Source: MFD04580-c1 sp963702995
GTDB taxonomy: Bacteria > Planctomycetota > Phycisphaerae > Tepidisphaerales > Tepidisphaeraceae
Direction: 5' to 3'
DNA: 64,000 nt
Assembly: GCA_963702995.1 (NCBI GenBank)
Contig: OY969783.1
Span: 4,030,001-4,094,000, forward strand
Shown: in pieces, positions 28,763 to 38,684 of the stretch
How the letters are laid out: every line of letters begins with the position of its first letter
How positions within the stretch are numbered: position 1 is the first letter of the stretch
Program-made: the position numbers and the translations under genes
Notes under the pieces: model-generated
Told to the model about the DNA's origin: nothing
Seen by the model: only the letters and a program-made list of their open reading frames with translations
Database searches by the model: none

Positions 28763-30061
28763 CTACGCGAGGTACCCGCGGAACCGTTCGGGTTTAATCG
28801 CGTAGCGCGGGAAGATCTTCGCCAGGCCGGCGGCATCGATGCCGAAGTGGCGCGTACAGGCTTCGGCGAAGATGTCGCGGAAGTCGGTCGTTACGGCCAG
28901 GTCGCGCTCCTCGAAAAGCTTCTCGGGGGCGAGGGTCGGCCAGTCGCCCAAGACGCGGCCGCCCTTGACGCCGCCGCCCATCGCGAAGAAGCAGGTCCCG
29001 TGGCCATGGTCGGTGCCGCGGTTGCCATTCTGCCGGACGGCGCGGCCGAACTCGCTCATGGTGAGCAGCAGCACCTCGCTCATCTTGTCGCCCATGTCGG
29101 TATGGAGCGCGGCGATCCCCTGCGAGAAGTCGCGCAGGCGGCCGGCGAGCTGGCCGAACGCGTTGCCCTGGTTCGCGTGCGTGTCCCACCCGTCCATCTC
29201 GACAAAGGCGACTTCCATCCCCAGGTCGGCCTTGATCAACTGGGCCACCTGCTTCATCGCGTGGCCAAAGTTCCCCTGCGGGTAAGTGGCGCCGTGGGCA
29301 GGCGCGTAGCGAGTCGGGTCGGCCTTCTTGAGCATCGAGATGGCTTCGAACGATTCCTTGCCCGTCCCGTGCAAAACATCGCCGACGGCGTTCTCATACA
29401 TCCCTTCGAACCCGGCGGCCGCCCCGGAGGAGGCGCCGCTGCCGGGCTTCACGCCGAACGTCGCCAGATCGCGAATCGCCAGCGCGTCAACCTCTCCCTG
29501 AAGGCTGCGCGGGACGACCGGCGTCATCGACACGGCGCGGAACGGCGTCACTTTCGAGCGGTCTTCCTGCCGCTGGGCCACCATGCGATTCAGCCAGCCG
29601 GTCGAGACACTCTTGTCATCGACGGCGGCGGCCTCCATGAAATCCTGCATGTCGAAGTGGGAGCGTGACGAGCTGGGGGAGCCGGCCGCGTGAATCACGG
29701 CGAGGTGCCCAGCTTTGTAAATCGGCAGGAGCGACGCCATCGCCGGGTGCAGGCCAAAGTAGCCGTCCAGGTCGAGCGCGGCGTTCTCGCCCGCGGCGCG
29801 AGCGGGGGCGTCGAGGGCGATCTCCTGGCGATGGCGAAGATAGAAGGGGTCGCCGAAGGGCGCGACCATCGACAGGCCATCGGCCGCCCCGCGTTGGAAG
29901 AGGCAGATGAGCACCTTCCGCCCGGCGCCGCCGGTGGCGTCGGCCGCCATCGCGGCGCGGCGGACGAACGATGGCGTCAGCAGGGAGCCCATCCCAAACG
30001 CGGCCATCGCAACGCCGCCGCGCTTGAGGAACAGGCGACGCGGAAGGGATCGATCAGTCAT
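28763..30061 (-). CDS. DUF1501 protein with Tat signal, partner of DUF1800
   Basis: An intact 432-residue protein; AAGGA lies eight bases before ATG 30061. The leader is RRLFLKRGGVAMAAFGMGSL, a Tat motif. Characteristic parts: VLICLFQRGAADGLSMVAPF, GYFGLHPAMASLLPIYKAG, IHAAGSPSSSRSHFDMQDFM, VAFVEMDGWDTHANQGN, LLLTMSEFGRAVRQNGN and GTDHGHGTCFFAMGGG. This is the DUF1501 subtype normally found next to DUF1800 in many phyla, distinct from the two copies at 15097 and 20463 that go with DUF1549. The DUF1800 gene is 80 bases upstream on the same strand. Exported; activity unknown. Confidence 0.9.
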   Translation of the reverse strand: MTDRSLPRRLFLKRGGVAMAAFGMGSLLTPSFVRRAAMAADATGGAGRKVLICLFQRGAADGLSMVAPFGDPFYLRHRQEIALDAPARAAGENAALDLDGYFGLHPAMASLLPIYKAGHLAVIHAAGSPSSSRSHFDMQDFMEAAAVDDKSVSTGWLNRMVAQRQEDRSKVTPFRAVSMTPVVPRSLQGEVDALAIRDLATFGVKPGSGASSGAAAGFEGMYENAVGDVLHGTGKESFEAISMLKKADPTRYAPAHGATYPQGNFGHAMKQVAQLIKADLGMEVAFVEMDGWDTHANQGNAFGQLAGRLRDFSQGIAALHTDMGDKMSEVLLLTMSEFGRAVRQNGNRGTDHGHGTCFFAMGGGVKGGRVLGDWPTLAPEKLFEERDLAVTTDFRDIFAEACTRHFGIDAAGLAKIFPRYAIKPERFRGYLA

Positions 30062-30140
30062 GGAGGGTCCTTTAAGGGGCGACTGTCGGGCGCGCCATGC
30101 GTGCCGGATGCGAGCGGAGGGATCGATGCGGCGCCTTCGA

Positions 30141-32017
30141 TCAACGGCGCTGAAACTCGGGGGAGCCGAGGATCAGCGCGACCAGCTTGTTCACGTTCAC
30201 CGTTTTGGCATCCCCTTCGGCCGGGACAGCGGCGCGGGAGAGCGTGGAGCGCGTACCGGGCGTCAATTCACCCTGAAGGATCGATCGGGAGAGCCGCTCC
30301 AAAACCGCCGTCCCCTGGTCGGCGTCAACGCCGTCCAGCAGCCGCTTGGGCGAGACGGTGATGTCGGAGACGTCCTGCGCGGTCAGCGCGATCGCGAAGT
30401 TCAGGCGGTCGATCAGTGCGCCGGGGCTGACCCAGTGGCTCGACAGCTCGGTGTAGCCCGTCGGCGGGGCGCAGGCGAACAGCGGCTCGCCCATGTCAAA
30501 AACCGACCAGTTCAGGCTCTTGCGTTTGGCGGCCGACAGCTTTTCAGCGCCATACCCCAGCGTCCCCGCCCCTTCCTGCACCGCCCTCAGGCGATCCCAA
30601 AGGTCCGACGGCGCCTGGACAAACTCGCCGTTGGTCGCCCGGACCGCCGACACGGCGAATTCGAACGGGCTCTTGATCTTCGAGCGATAGGCGCCCGGCG
30701 AGAAGAACTCCGGGCTGGTCACCACCGCCTCAACCACCTTGCGAAGGTCGCCGTCGCTGTCGGTGAAGACCTTCGCCACCCGATCGACCAGTTCGGCTGG
30801 CGGCTCATCGGCGACGAAGCGCTGGCAGAGTTTGCGGCTGATGAAGCGCGCGGTCATCGGGTGCGCGGCGAGCAGGTCGAGCACGGTCTCGCCGTCGCTC
30901 ATCCCGCCGCCGGCGGCGATCACGTGGCCGAGGACCGTCTTCTCCCCCATATCATGCCGGTTGGGCTGGAAGGCAAAGGCGCCGCTTGTCGCGTTCAGCG
31001 ACCAGCCGCTGAAGCACCGGGCGACTTCCTGCACGTCCTTCTGCGTGTAGCCGCCGTCCACGCCGAGCGTGTGCAGTTCCAGGATCTCGCGGCCGTAGTT
31101 TTCGTTGGGGCCTTCCTTGTCGGGGATCATCCCCTTGACGCTCATGCCCGTCCGGGCGCTGACGTACATCTCGATCAGCCCCTTCTCGATCGCCGAGCGC
31201 TCTCGGGCGACCGAGTTCTCCTGGTTGTCCAGATAGTGGATCATCGCGGGGCTTTTCGCCGTCGCGCCGAGCAGGTCGCGGAACTTGCCCAGGACGTGGG
31301 GGCGGATCACTTCGCGATCGTCGGCCGGCTTGAGCGGGCGGCAGAGCCCCTTGCGGATGTCGATATTGAAATGGTTGGTCCAGAAGTCCACCAGCACTTC
31401 ATTCAGTTGCCGCTGCGACAGCACCCCGCGAACCAGCTTTTCCTGCTGCAGCTCGCCGATGCACCGCAGCGCGTCGCGGTGGGAGATCGCTTCGAGGTCG
31501 GGCGGGCCCTTGTAGTCCTTTAGTGCGGGCTTTGTCGCCGGGCCGCGGCCCCCGCACCGTACATCTTCTTCACGTCCACTCCGTACTTCAGCTTCAGCTC
31601 GTCCGCGTTCCCTTCCTTCATCTGGTCCTGGACGAACTGGACGACATCGTGCCAATACTCCACCGTCAGATGCTTCGGCGACGTGCGCAGCGAGTCGAAC
31701 TGCGCGACGGCCTTGTCGGCGATGGAGTCGTCGATGGTCTCGGGGTGCAACTGGGCCTGGATGTAACGCTCGTAGCCCATCGACTCGACGCGCTCGACAT
31801 CCCCCGGCCGCGCGCCAAACCCGAGCCGGTTGAGGACATGGACCGACTTCTGATGGTCCGTAAGCGGCGCCTTCGTCGCGGCGGCCGCGGCCATCTCGGG
31901 CGGTGCCACCGGCTCGGCCAGGAGCGGCCGGCTCGCAAAAAGGGCCCCGGCGACCGCGGCGCCAAGCACCCAGCGAGCACCGGACTGCCCGGACAGACGA
32001 TTGCGACGATGTTTCAT
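30141..32017 (-). CDS. DUF1800 protein, one frameshift
   Basis: Start at ATG 32017 (AGGAG upstream) with a signal peptide (WVLGAAVAGALFASRPLLA). LTDHQKSVHVLNRLGFGARP is the usual DUF1800 beginning. Further landmarks: LVDFWTNHFNIDIRKG, IHYLDNQENSVA, NENYGREILELHTLGVDGGY, VARCFSGWSLN, ISRKLCQRFVADEPP and SPEFFSPGAYRSKIKSPFEF. Near 31540, within a G/C run, one base appears missing: the first frame stops soon after, at 31520, and the second continues with PATKPALKDYKGPPD. Both parts are conserved, so I treat it as one gene. It is translated before the DUF1501 gene downstream. The pair is exported; the function is unknown. Confidence 0.87.
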
Positions 32018-32277
32018 GAGTATGACTCCTGCCATCCGCACGAAGGGCCGTCCCGGTGACGCGACGATCGCACTGCGGTCAATACGATGGGCCGGCGGCC
32101 ATCAGCGGCCCTTGCGGCAATAGGTGTCGGGATCGTCGCGGGCGTTTAGTCGCTCGTTGCTCGGCCCATCGAGCTTCAAACGGGGCCCGGCCGCGGGCGC
32201 AGGCGACGTTTGCATTTCGCTCGGCTGCGCTTAGATTGGCGGGCGACGTTCAGGACCCGAAACGCCGAGGACCTCGC

Positions 32278-32772
32278 ATGATTGCCCCGCTTGCTTCCGT
32301 TTCGATGCTCGCCGCGTCGGTTCCGCTGACCGAGACCGACCCGCGCATCTCCTGGGCGCCAGTGCTGTTGCTGCTCGTCATCGCGATCCTGTTCGCCGTT
32401 TCAAACGTGGGCCTCTCGCTGATCCTCGGCCCGAGCCGCACCGGGCCGGGTAAGGAACAGACGTACGAAAGCGGCATGGTGCCGATCGGCGACACCCGCC
32501 AGCGGTTTAACGTCCGCTTCTACGTCGTCGCGATGATCTTTCTGGTCTTCGACGTCGATATCATCTTCATGTATCCGTGGGCGACGATCTTCCTCTCGGG
32601 CGTTCGGCACGGCGCGCCGCTGGCCGATGCGGTGGCGGCCGCCCAGACCGCGTCCGGCACGCATGGAATGGACATGGCCGGCATGCTGCTGCTGGAGATG
32701 GTGATCTTCATCGCTCTCCTGCTGGTCGCCTACTTCTACGCCTGGGGCAAAGGCGTCTTCCGCTGGGACTGA
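32278..32772 (+). CDS. nuoA: NADH-quinone oxidoreductase subunit A
   Basis: 164 residues from ATG 32278, with GAGG upstream. Three membrane helices are visible: VLLLLVIAILFAVSNVGLSL; FYVVAMIFLVFDVDIIFMYP; and MLLLEMVIFIALLLVAYFYAWG. KEQTYESGMVPIGDTRQRFN is the conserved NuoA loop, and FDVDIIFMYPWA is the signature of helix 2 (the more usual form is FDxE). A loop of about 30 residues between helices 2 and 3 (VRHGAPLADAVAAAQTASGT) is longer than in typical bacteria. NuoA is a membrane subunit of complex I near the quinone site. nuoB follows after 310 bases, but no nuoC is found. Confidence 0.93.
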   Translation: MIAPLASVSMLAASVPLTETDPRISWAPVLLLLVIAILFAVSNVGLSLILGPSRTGPGKEQTYESGMVPIGDTRQRFNVRFYVVAMIFLVFDVDIIFMYPWATIFLSGVRHGAPLADAVAAAQTASGTHGMDMAGMLLLEMVIFIALLLVAYFYAWGKGVFRWD

Positions 32773-32780
32773 TGGTGGGG

Positions 32781-32812
32781 AAAGGATGAGGGATGAAGGC
32801 GAAGGTTGAAGG
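32781..32812. repeat. Repeat family 8 (GGATGAAGG), copy 2
   Basis: AAAGGATGAGGGATGAAGGC followed by GAAGGTTGAAGG, just after the nuoA stop. The rest of the 309-bp gap to nuoB has no visible feature. Confidence 0.75.
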
Positions 32813-33081
32813 GAAGAGAAACGCGTTTCTTATTCATCCATCAGCCACTTACGTTCGTCGCGTCTCTGCTTTGTGAAGCCCCTGGCTTCTGACCGAGCGG
32901 CGCCCAAGTCGCGAGCGGGGGATTTTTGGCGGGGGTCAGAGTTGGGAGTGGATGCTCGCACCGGTTCTTCTGAAATTCGCCCGTTCGGCTGGTTCCCTCC
33001 ACGAGTTCGTACTAAAATTCACGATCGAACCGGAGTGGGCGATCGATCGTGGCCCAGAGCGAGCTTCTTCCAGGACGTCCC

Positions 33082-33648
33082 ATGGACACTCAAACGCTTC
33101 CCGATAACGTACTTACGACCAACTTGAAGCGCGTCGTCAACTGGTCTCGTCGCTCGAGCCTCTGGCCCATGCCTTTTGCCACCGCATGCTGCGGTATCGA
33201 ACTGATGGCGACTGCCTCCTCTCGTTATGACCTTGCCCGGTTCGGCGCGGAAGCGATGCGGTTCAGCCCGCGGCAGAGCGACTTGATGATCGTCGCCGGC
33301 CGCGTGACCGTGAAGATGATGCCCGTCCTTCAGCACATCTACCAGCAGATGACCGAGCCGAAGTGGGTCATCAGCATGGGCGCCTGCGCGAGCACCGGCG
33401 GCGTGTTCGACGCCTACGCGACGATCCAGGGGATCGACCAGTTCATGCCCGTTGACGTGTACGTCCCCGGTTGCCCGCCCCGCCCTGAGACGCTGATCGA
33501 GGGGATCATGGCGATCCAACGGATCATTGACGAGGACGGCCTCCCCAAAAGCCCGCGCCGCCCGCTCAAGCTGGCGCTGGAGCCCAGCTACAAGCCATCG
33601 CCCCAGCCGGCGGCCGTCCCGATCACGATCGGCGGGGCGGCGGTCTGA
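33082..33648 (+). CDS. nuoB: NADH-quinone oxidoreductase subunit B
   Basis: 188 residues from ATG 33082, with AGGA eight bases upstream; a GTG at 33049 is less likely. All four ligands of the N2 iron-sulfur cluster are present: C36 and C37 (TACCGIE), C102 (GACAST) and C131 (VPGCPPRPE). RRSSLWPMPFATACCGIELM, YDLARFGAEAMRFSPRQSDL and GRVTVKMMPVLQHIYQQM are family hallmarks. The subunit passes electrons to quinone in complex I at the inner membrane. The next gene, 10 bases downstream, is a photolyase and not nuoC, so other complex I subunits must be elsewhere. Confidence 0.95.
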   Translation: MDTQTLPDNVLTTNLKRVVNWSRRSSLWPMPFATACCGIELMATASSRYDLARFGAEAMRFSPRQSDLMIVAGRVTVKMMPVLQHIYQQMTEPKWVISMGACASTGGVFDAYATIQGIDQFMPVDVYVPGCPPRPETLIEGIMAIQRIIDEDGLPKSPRRPLKLALEPSYKPSPQPAAVPITIGGAAV

Positions 33649-33658
33649 GCGGCACGCC

Positions 33659-35056
33659 ATGTGTGCCCTACCCATGCTTGATCCGACGCGTATTCACTTC
33701 CTCAGCCCAGGTTCATCAACCCGCCCTGACGCCCAATACGTCCTTTATTGGATGCAGCAGTCGCAGCGCGTCACATTCAACCATGCGCTCGAATACGCGG
33801 CCGAGCGGGCCAACCAGTATGGGCTCCCGCTGCTGGTTGCGTTTGGGCTGATGGATGACTACCCCGAGGCCAATGAGCGGCACTACGCGTTCATGCTTGA
33901 GGGCTTGCGCGATGTGGCGGCCGATCTGGCGGCGCGGCATATCGCCTTTGTCTTGCGCCGCGGAAGCCCGCCGCGCGTGGCGCTGGAGTTGGCGAAACAG
34001 GCGGCGTTGGTCGTTTGCGACCGCGGATACCTCCGTCATCAGCGACGCTGGCGCGACGAAGTCGCCGACGGGGCGGGCGTGGAAGTGGTCGAGGTGGAGT
34101 CGGACGCGGTCGTCCCGGTTGAAGTTGCGTCGCAGAAGCAGGAGTCGGCCGCCCGAACTCTGCGGCCGCGGCATCAGCGGCATTGGGAGAAATACCTCAC
34201 GCCGCTGAAGCCGGTGAAGGTTCGACATCCTGCCGGAACGCTCCAGATCCCAAAAGGGCAGCACCTCTCGCTCAACGCGGCCGACGTCGAGGGGAACGTG
34301 GCGCTGCTCAAGATCGACCGGTCCGTCCCGCGGACAACGCGGTTCACCGGGGGAAGCGCGGCCGCTCGAAAGACGCTCGCCACGTTCCTACGCGGGCGGC
34401 TCAGCGGCTACGACGAAGGCCGCAACGAACCGGCGGCCGAGCACACGTCGACGATGGGGGCGTATCTGCACTTCGGTCAGATCTCGGCGCTGCGGGTCGC
34501 ACTGGCGGTGCGCGAGGCGGAGGCGGCGCCCAGCATTGATCGCGATGCCTTCCTCGAAGAGCTCCTGATCCGTCGCGAACTGGCGATCAACTTCTGCCAC
34601 TATTGCCCCGATTACGATCGATACGAAGGGTTGCCCGCCTGGGCGAAAAAGAGCCTGGCAGAGCAGAAGCCCGACCCGCGCCCGCACCTGTACACGCCCG
34701 CCCAGATGGAGGCGGCCGCGACCGCGGACCCCTACTGGAACGCGGCCCAGGCGGAGATGGTCGATACCGGCTTCATGCACAATTACATGCGGATGTATTG
34801 GGGCAAAAAGATCCTGGAGTGGTCGCCATCTCCCGAGGAGGCGTACGACACTACCTTGCGTCTGAACAACAAATACTTTTTGTGCGGCCGCGACCCCAAT
34901 GGATATGCCAATGTCGGGTGGATCTTCGGCCTGCACGACCGCCCGTGGGGCCCGCGGCGGCCGATCTTCGGGCTGATTCGCTACATGAACGCGGCGGGGC
35001 TCAATCGGAAGTTCGATATGGCGGCGTACGTGGCCAAGTGGGGGCGGAAGGCGTGA
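33659..35056 (+). CDS. Class II deoxyribodipyrimidine photolyase
   Basis: 465 residues from ATG 33659, or 460 from the ATG at 33674. The N-terminal alpha/beta domain includes YVLYWMQQSQRVTFNHALEY and LLVAFGLMDDYPEANERHYA. The C-terminal FAD-binding domain shows class II features: SGYDEGRNEPAAEHTSTMGA, ELLIRRELAINFCHY, MHNYMRMYWGKKILEWSP, LNNKYFLCGRDPNGYANVGW and KFDMAAYV. The WGKKILEW and NGYANVGWIFG segments are typical of the family. The enzyme repairs cyclobutane pyrimidine dimers using blue light. It is 10 bases after nuoB, so it may be co-transcribed with it. Confidence 0.93.
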   Translation: MCALPMLDPTRIHFLSPGSSTRPDAQYVLYWMQQSQRVTFNHALEYAAERANQYGLPLLVAFGLMDDYPEANERHYAFMLEGLRDVAADLAARHIAFVLRRGSPPRVALELAKQAALVVCDRGYLRHQRRWRDEVADGAGVEVVEVESDAVVPVEVASQKQESAARTLRPRHQRHWEKYLTPLKPVKVRHPAGTLQIPKGQHLSLNAADVEGNVALLKIDRSVPRTTRFTGGSAAARKTLATFLRGRLSGYDEGRNEPAAEHTSTMGAYLHFGQISALRVALAVREAEAAPSIDRDAFLEELLIRRELAINFCHYCPDYDRYEGLPAWAKKSLAEQKPDPRPHLYTPAQMEAAATADPYWNAAQAEMVDTGFMHNYMRMYWGKKILEWSPSPEEAYDTTLRLNNKYFLCGRDPNGYANVGWIFGLHDRPWGPRRPIFGLIRYMNAAGLNRKFDMAAYVAKWGRKA

Positions 35057-35083
35057 TCCGGCAGAAGCGTCACGGCAGGGGCG

Positions 35084-35746
35084 TCACGGCCGCAGGGGCT
35101 CGACGAAGGGCTGCGGGAGCGGCGGCGTCGCTGGCTCGGTCGTCGTCGGCGGCGCGAGCGGCGTTTCCTTCACCTTCGAGTAGGTCGCGAACTGGGCTTC
35201 GGTCAGCGGGATCGCGTTGATGGTCCGGGGGCGCTTGCCGCGGGACTCGGAGGCGATGATCACCCATCGCTTGCCCCGGTGCGGGGTCTGATCGTAAAGG
35301 ATCAGCCGCGAGTCGCTGCCCGGGGTCGCCATGCCTTGGGGCACGTAGACGTACGGCTGGCTCGACAGAGCGCACTTGAAGACCAGCTCGTCGTCGAGCC
35401 GTGGGCCGATCTGCAATTCTTCAAGCGATTCGGGGAGCTGGTTATGCAGCTTCCAATACAAAAGCATGGCGCCGGAGATGTCCCACATCTGCATGGCGCA
35501 GGGGTCGGTCGCGTCCAAGGCCCTGGCGTTGGCGGCATTGGGGTTGTTGACGACGTTCGTCGGGGTCGCCGCCCGCTGGGGAGACCGAACGGCCGGCGCA
35601 TCGGACGTGCCGTTGACGGTCACCCGGGTGCCCCCATAGGCGTTCTTGGAGATCGTCTCGGTCTGGCAACCGGCACAGAACAGAGCCGCCGCGATTGAGA
35701 TCATCGCGGCGGCTCGGATCGCCATGTCATTGAGCTTGCGATTCAA
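35084..35746 (-). CDS. Lipoprotein at the end of the type II secretion cluster
   Basis: About 220 residues. A TTG at 35746 with GAGG upstream, or the ATG at 35725, are the best starts; both leave the gspD stop (35757) clear. MISIAAALFCAGC is a lipoprotein signal with a Cys at the lipidation site. The mature part has a Ser/Asn/Ala-rich link, then a globular segment (AMQMWDISGAMLLYWKLHNQ, LPESLEELQIGPRLDDELVF, RLILYDQTPHRGKRWVII) and a Pro/Thr-rich tail. The LPESLEEL stretch resembles pseudopilin-type folds. It may be a pilotin or accessory factor; this is inferred only from position. Confidence 0.65.
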   Translation of the reverse strand: MNRKLNDMAIRAAAMISIAAALFCAGCQTETISKNAYGGTRVTVNGTSDAPAVRSPQRAATPTNVVNNPNAANARALDATDPCAMQMWDISGAMLLYWKLHNQLPESLEELQIGPRLDDELVFKCALSSQPYVYVPQGMATPGSDSRLILYDQTPHRGKRWVIIASESRGKRPRTINAIPLTEAQFATYSKVKETPLAPPTTTEPATPPLPQPFVEPLRP

Positions 35747-35756
35747 GAAGACCTCG

Positions 35757-38476
35757 TCACTGGATGGGCCCATCCGCGTATGCATATCTGCCGCCGGGCC
35801 TATCATACCGGGCCTCGCGCGGCTGTGAACGGCCGCCCTCCAACAAGCCGACGGGCCGAAACGGGTCGCGACGCGGCGTTGACAAAGGGGCCGGGCTGTC
35901 CATCGGTTGCGGGACGGATTTGTCCGGGTCCGCCGGTGGCGCCCCCGGGCCGATCGGCGTCAATGACCCGCCTTGAGTCGGCGACTGCGGCGCGTCGGGG
36001 TTCTGCCCGCCGCGCATCATCCCACGCATGTGGTCGCCGAACGTCCCCGGCTCCACGGCGTTGGGCGTCAGCTTCAGGCCCTTTACTTCATCCTTGCTCA
36101 TGGGCTTGAGCGTCTCGGGCTGAAGCGCGACGTGCGGCGTCAGGAAGATCAGCAGCTCCGTCTTGCTCTTGGTGTCCTGGCGGCGCTGGAAGAGGGGGCC
36201 AAGGGTCGGCAGGTCGCCCAGGAGCGGCACCTTGCTGATGGTCTGGGTAATGTTGTCCTGCATCAGGCCGCCGATGACGATCGTCTGGCCGTCTCGAATG
36301 CCGACGCGGCTCGACGCCGACCGCTTGGCGAAGACCGGCGCCTGCACATTGGAGCTGATCGTGACGGTTTGGCCGGTGAGCTGGCTGATCTCAGGCGAGA
36401 CGTCCAGGATCACCAGGCCGTCCTGGTTGATGTGGGGCGTCACGTCCAGAATGATGCCGATGTCTTGGTATTGAATCGTGTTCACGATGCCGCCGAGGGA
36501 GTCCGTGCGGCTGTTGGTGACGAAGGGCACCTCCTGGCCGACGGTGATATTCGCCGGCTGGTTGTCACTGGCCAGAATGTACGGGCGAGACAGCACATCA
36601 AGCTTGCTGCTGCCCGCCAGAGCGTGCAGGGCCGCTGAAGCATTCTTCTCGAGCAGCGTGACGACCAGGCCGCCGGTCGCCGTGGCGGCCCCGTTGCCAA
36701 GGTTGGTGCCGAGCAGGGCGCCGTCGCCGTTGGCCCGCTTGTTGAGCACCGAGAAGTCGATGCCGTAATCGTCGTTGCTGTCGTGCGTGACTTCGGCGAT
36801 CAGGACCTTGATCAGCACCTGCGGCACCGCGCGGTCCAGTTCGTCGATGATCGCCTTCACCTGCACCTGGTACTTGGACGCCGTCTGCACAAGGAGCGAG
36901 TTGGTGTCAGTGTTGGGCACGACATAGACCTGGCCGGTCAGGTCGCTCGCCGTCCGCTGCGCGTTGGCCGAGAGGGCCGACGTTCCGCCCCCGCCGAACG
37001 AACTGGCGCCGCCGCCGACGCGGGCGCCGTTGCCCGTCCCGCCGCCGCCCGATGAGCCGAAGCCGCTCGAGCTGCCGCCAAAGCCGCTGCTGGAGCTGCC
37101 GCCCCGGCTGCTGGAACCGCCCGTGCTCAAGGCGGAGCTGGCGCGATTCCCGTTGGCCGTTGATCGGCTCGTCCCCGTCCCGCCGGTGGAGCTGCCGAAG
37201 AGGTTATTCAAAACCGACGCGAGATTGTCGGATTGGCCGTTCTTCAGGTTGTAGATGAAGAACGTCTGTTCGACGGCCGGGTTCTTATCGAGGTCCTTGA
37301 CGACCGTCTCGACCAGCTTCAGCGTGTCGGCCGGGCCGGTGACGACGATCGTGTTGGTCCGGTCGTCCGCGGCCGCATTCACTTTGCCGCCGCGCGCATC
37401 TTCCGTGCTGCCTCCCGCGGCCGCGCCGCCGCCACCGCCACCGGGGCCGCCGCCGCCGGGCCCACCGCCGCCGAAGCCGCCTCCGCCACCGCCACCCCCG
37501 CCGCCACCGCCGCGACGGAACAGGAACTGGGCGAACGGGTTCGCTTGCTGCCCCGCGGCGCCGGCGCCCTGCTGGGCGTCGGTCTTGAAGACGTCGTTGA
37601 TCAGCTTCGCCGTCGCCGTGGCCGGGGCGTTCAGCAGCTTGATGATCTTGATGTCGGAGAACGTGGACTGCTGCTTATCGATATTGCTGATGATCGTGAC
37701 GATCCGGTGCACGTTCAGCGACGTGTCGGTCACCATGATCGAATTGCTGCCGCCGTTCGCGGTGACGTCGGCGTCGGTGCCGATGAGCGGGATGAGGTCC
37801 TGTTTCAGCTTGATCGCGTCAACGCTCTTCACCGGGATGATCTGGGTGATCAGCTCCGACGTCTCCTTCACCTCCGCCGGGTCCGAGCCGTAATGGACCG
37901 GGATGTTCGATTTCTTACCCCGGTCACGCGAGGTGATACGCAGGGTGCGGCCCTGCTTGATGGCGGTCATGCCGTTGAGGTTCAGGACAGTGTTGAGGAG
38001 GTCAACCGCCTCGTCGGGCGTCAGCGGCTTGACGCTCTCGACGCTGACGCGGCCGGACACGTCCACTTCCTTCACGACGATAAAGCCCGCCGCGTCGGAA
38101 AGGTAATCGAGCACCGCGTCGATGGAGGCGTCCTTGAAGTTGACGCTGATCTGCGTTGACGCCGGGCGCGTGGTCGAGGGCATGCGAACGACCACCGTCG
38201 GGATGGTCGTCGGCCCGGGCGCGGGGGTCAGGGCGCGCTGGCGCCGGGCGACGTCACGCCCGGGACGGCGGGCGCCGCGGGAGCGGGGGCGGCCGGCGGG
38301 GCCGCGGGCGGCGCGGTCGGCGCCGCCTGCGCGATCGGGCCGATCGGCAGCGCCCCGGCTCGCCCGCCCGACTGGGTGGCGGGCGGGTCGTCGGCGCGGA
38401 GCAGCGTTGAACAGGCCGCCGCCAGAACCGTCATGCCGACTGGAAGGGAGAGCCTGCGGAAACCTTTCCTGATCAA
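35757..38476 (-). CDS. gspD: Type II secretion secretin GspD, N-terminal frameshift
   Basis: Start at TTG 38476 with AGGA upstream gives MIRKGFRRLSLPVGMTVLAA, a signal peptide. After a Pro/Ala linker the frame breaks near 38240; the next frame carries the rest of the protein. N-domains follow (STQISVNFKDASIDAVLDYL; LITQIIPVKSVDAIKLKQDL; ERTFFIYNL-like FIYNLKNGQSDNLASVLNNL). The secretin domain is complete: VPQVLIKVLIAEVTHDS, VGQEVPFVTNSRT, QYQDIGIILDVTPHINQDG, SRVGIRDGQTIVIGGLM and VPLLGDLPTLGPLFQ. Two very Gly-rich insertions, near 37430-37530 and 36960-37120, are unusual. GspD forms the outer-membrane pore. A family-typical C-terminal Pro-rich tail follows. Confidence 0.88.
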
Positions 38477-38684
38477 GTTGCGATCCTTTCGTGACTATCG
38501 TGAAGGGGGCGACGGCATGAGCCGCGCCCCATACGCCCGCTCGGGCGGCGGCCATGCCGCCATGTCGAGGCGCAATGGCGTTCAAGCTTGAGTTGTCGTT
38601 CGACCGATCGCCCAGGCCCAGTGCCCGGGCGACGCGTGCGGCCCGCCAGCCGCCACGCGGTCATTCAGTCCTTCCAGCCGCGAC

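Noticed and set aside
29907..31523. 538-codon plus-strand frame over the DUF1800 gene
   Set aside because: Shadow frame; DUF1800 landmarks are all on the minus strand.
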